From the NCBI GenBank assembly GCA_025766275.1, contig JAFKAC010000023.1, positions 736,903-800,902 of the forward strand: 64,000 nt of DNA, written 5' to 3'. Origin of the DNA: Lactarius indigo (taxonomy: Eukaryota > Basidiomycota > Agaricomycetes > Russulales > Russulaceae). This document shows positions 63,540-64,000 of the stretch, piece after piece. The position numbers and the translations under genes are program-made. Position 1 is the first letter of the stretch. The number at the start of each line of letters is the position of its first letter. Below the pieces are notes generated by a model that saw only the letters and a list, made by a program, of their open reading frames with translations, had not been told where the DNA came from and made no database searches.

Positions 63540-64000
63540 AAAATTTATAAGTGGACAGTAATGAGATGTGGGCTTGGTTCGGGCCAGCGCGGTGGTAGAT
63601 CCGGAGCATGACTCGATCTCCACACGTAATTCGGGTTGCCATTCAAGGACTCCGATTCAAGGGTACGACCTCCTTATTTTGGCAAGATTTATCTACATTA
63701 CAGTCAACCGTAGGCCACGGATTTGCCATCCTAATGTCAGCATTCAATACTGTACAGTGGTTTCAGTTATAAACATTCAATTGATCTCATGTGAAAACAA
63801 ACCGCAGAATATTTGTGGCCGAGAAGTGGGTTGGCTCCTTTATTCGAGGTACTCGTCGTTGCGACCCTGTGTCTGTTCCATTATTCACTTGCGCAATCGT
63901 GCAATCGTGCACCACTCGAAACCAATTCTCGCCATTATTTTCCAGGACCAAATTGCAGCAAAAATTGAGGCAGGGTGTCTATACTGAGCTCAAGCCTCGG
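63540..64000. other. Window end, nothing recognised
   Basis: AT-rich sequence upstream of the second MFS copy. No supported gene, RNA or repeat. Confidence 0.5.

Overview
The window comes from the nuclear genome of a filamentous basidiomycete, almost certainly an agaricomycete. The evidence is genes with many short introns (about 47-85 bp), a KDZ (Kyakuja-Dileera-Zisupton) DNA transposon with a CxC2-type cysteine cluster, chromodomain Gypsy and Ty1/Copia retrotransposons, and two DUF6535-type membrane protein genes. No bacterial or organellar features were seen.

Positions 1-44.8 kb are one nested transposon nest. The oldest layer is a minus-strand hAT/DUF659-like transposase gene, now in fragments at about 2467-3034, 10832-10952 and 44338-44830. 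It was interrupted by a decayed Copia element (copia-0, 495-2466), a complete Gypsy element (A1, 3035-10826) and a solo LTR (family D, 10958-11451 plus 44139-44332). LTR D was then split by solo LTR B3. B3 was split by a second Gypsy element (A2, 11710-28017) and by a 15.7-kb KDZ transposon (28260-43997). A2 was in turn hit by solo LTR B2 (12018-12570), an intact Copia element (copia-1, 13476-20321), solo LTR B1 (21947-22569) and solo LTR C (25680-26269). Target-site duplications of 5 bp (7-9 bp for KDZ) were found at nearly every junction. Removing the insertions restores reading frames and LTR lengths.

A1 and A2 are related Tf1/sushi-like chromoviruses. Each has a gag frame, a GGGTTTT slippery heptamer and a pol in the -1 frame that ends in a chromodomain plus an unusual C-terminal extension. 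An LTR hairpin arm in each matches the primer-binding site and suggests self-priming. Their decay is dominated by CpG transitions, including many CGA-to-TGA stops. Copia-1 has identical LTRs where compared and an uninterrupted 1467-codon gag-pol, so it is the youngest insertion.

The KDZ transposon carries its multi-exon transposase (38300-42170) and at least four other spliced genes of unknown function. It has about 147-bp terminal inverted repeats and several tandem arrays with different unit lengths (38, 16, 23, 14 and 38 bp). All the arrays share the core TCGGAC/GTCCGA.

From 44.8 kb to the end lies more ordinary chromosome. It holds a four-exon gene of unknown function (45922-47053), a degenerate duplicated segment with a DUF6535 gene remnant (47.7-48.9 kb), an intact seven-exon MFS transporter gene (49216-51009), two intact four-exon DUF6535 genes (51668-54883 and 57301-60474), and a second MFS copy that looks pseudogenised (61707-63500). 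All four of these MFS and DUF6535 genes are on the minus strand.
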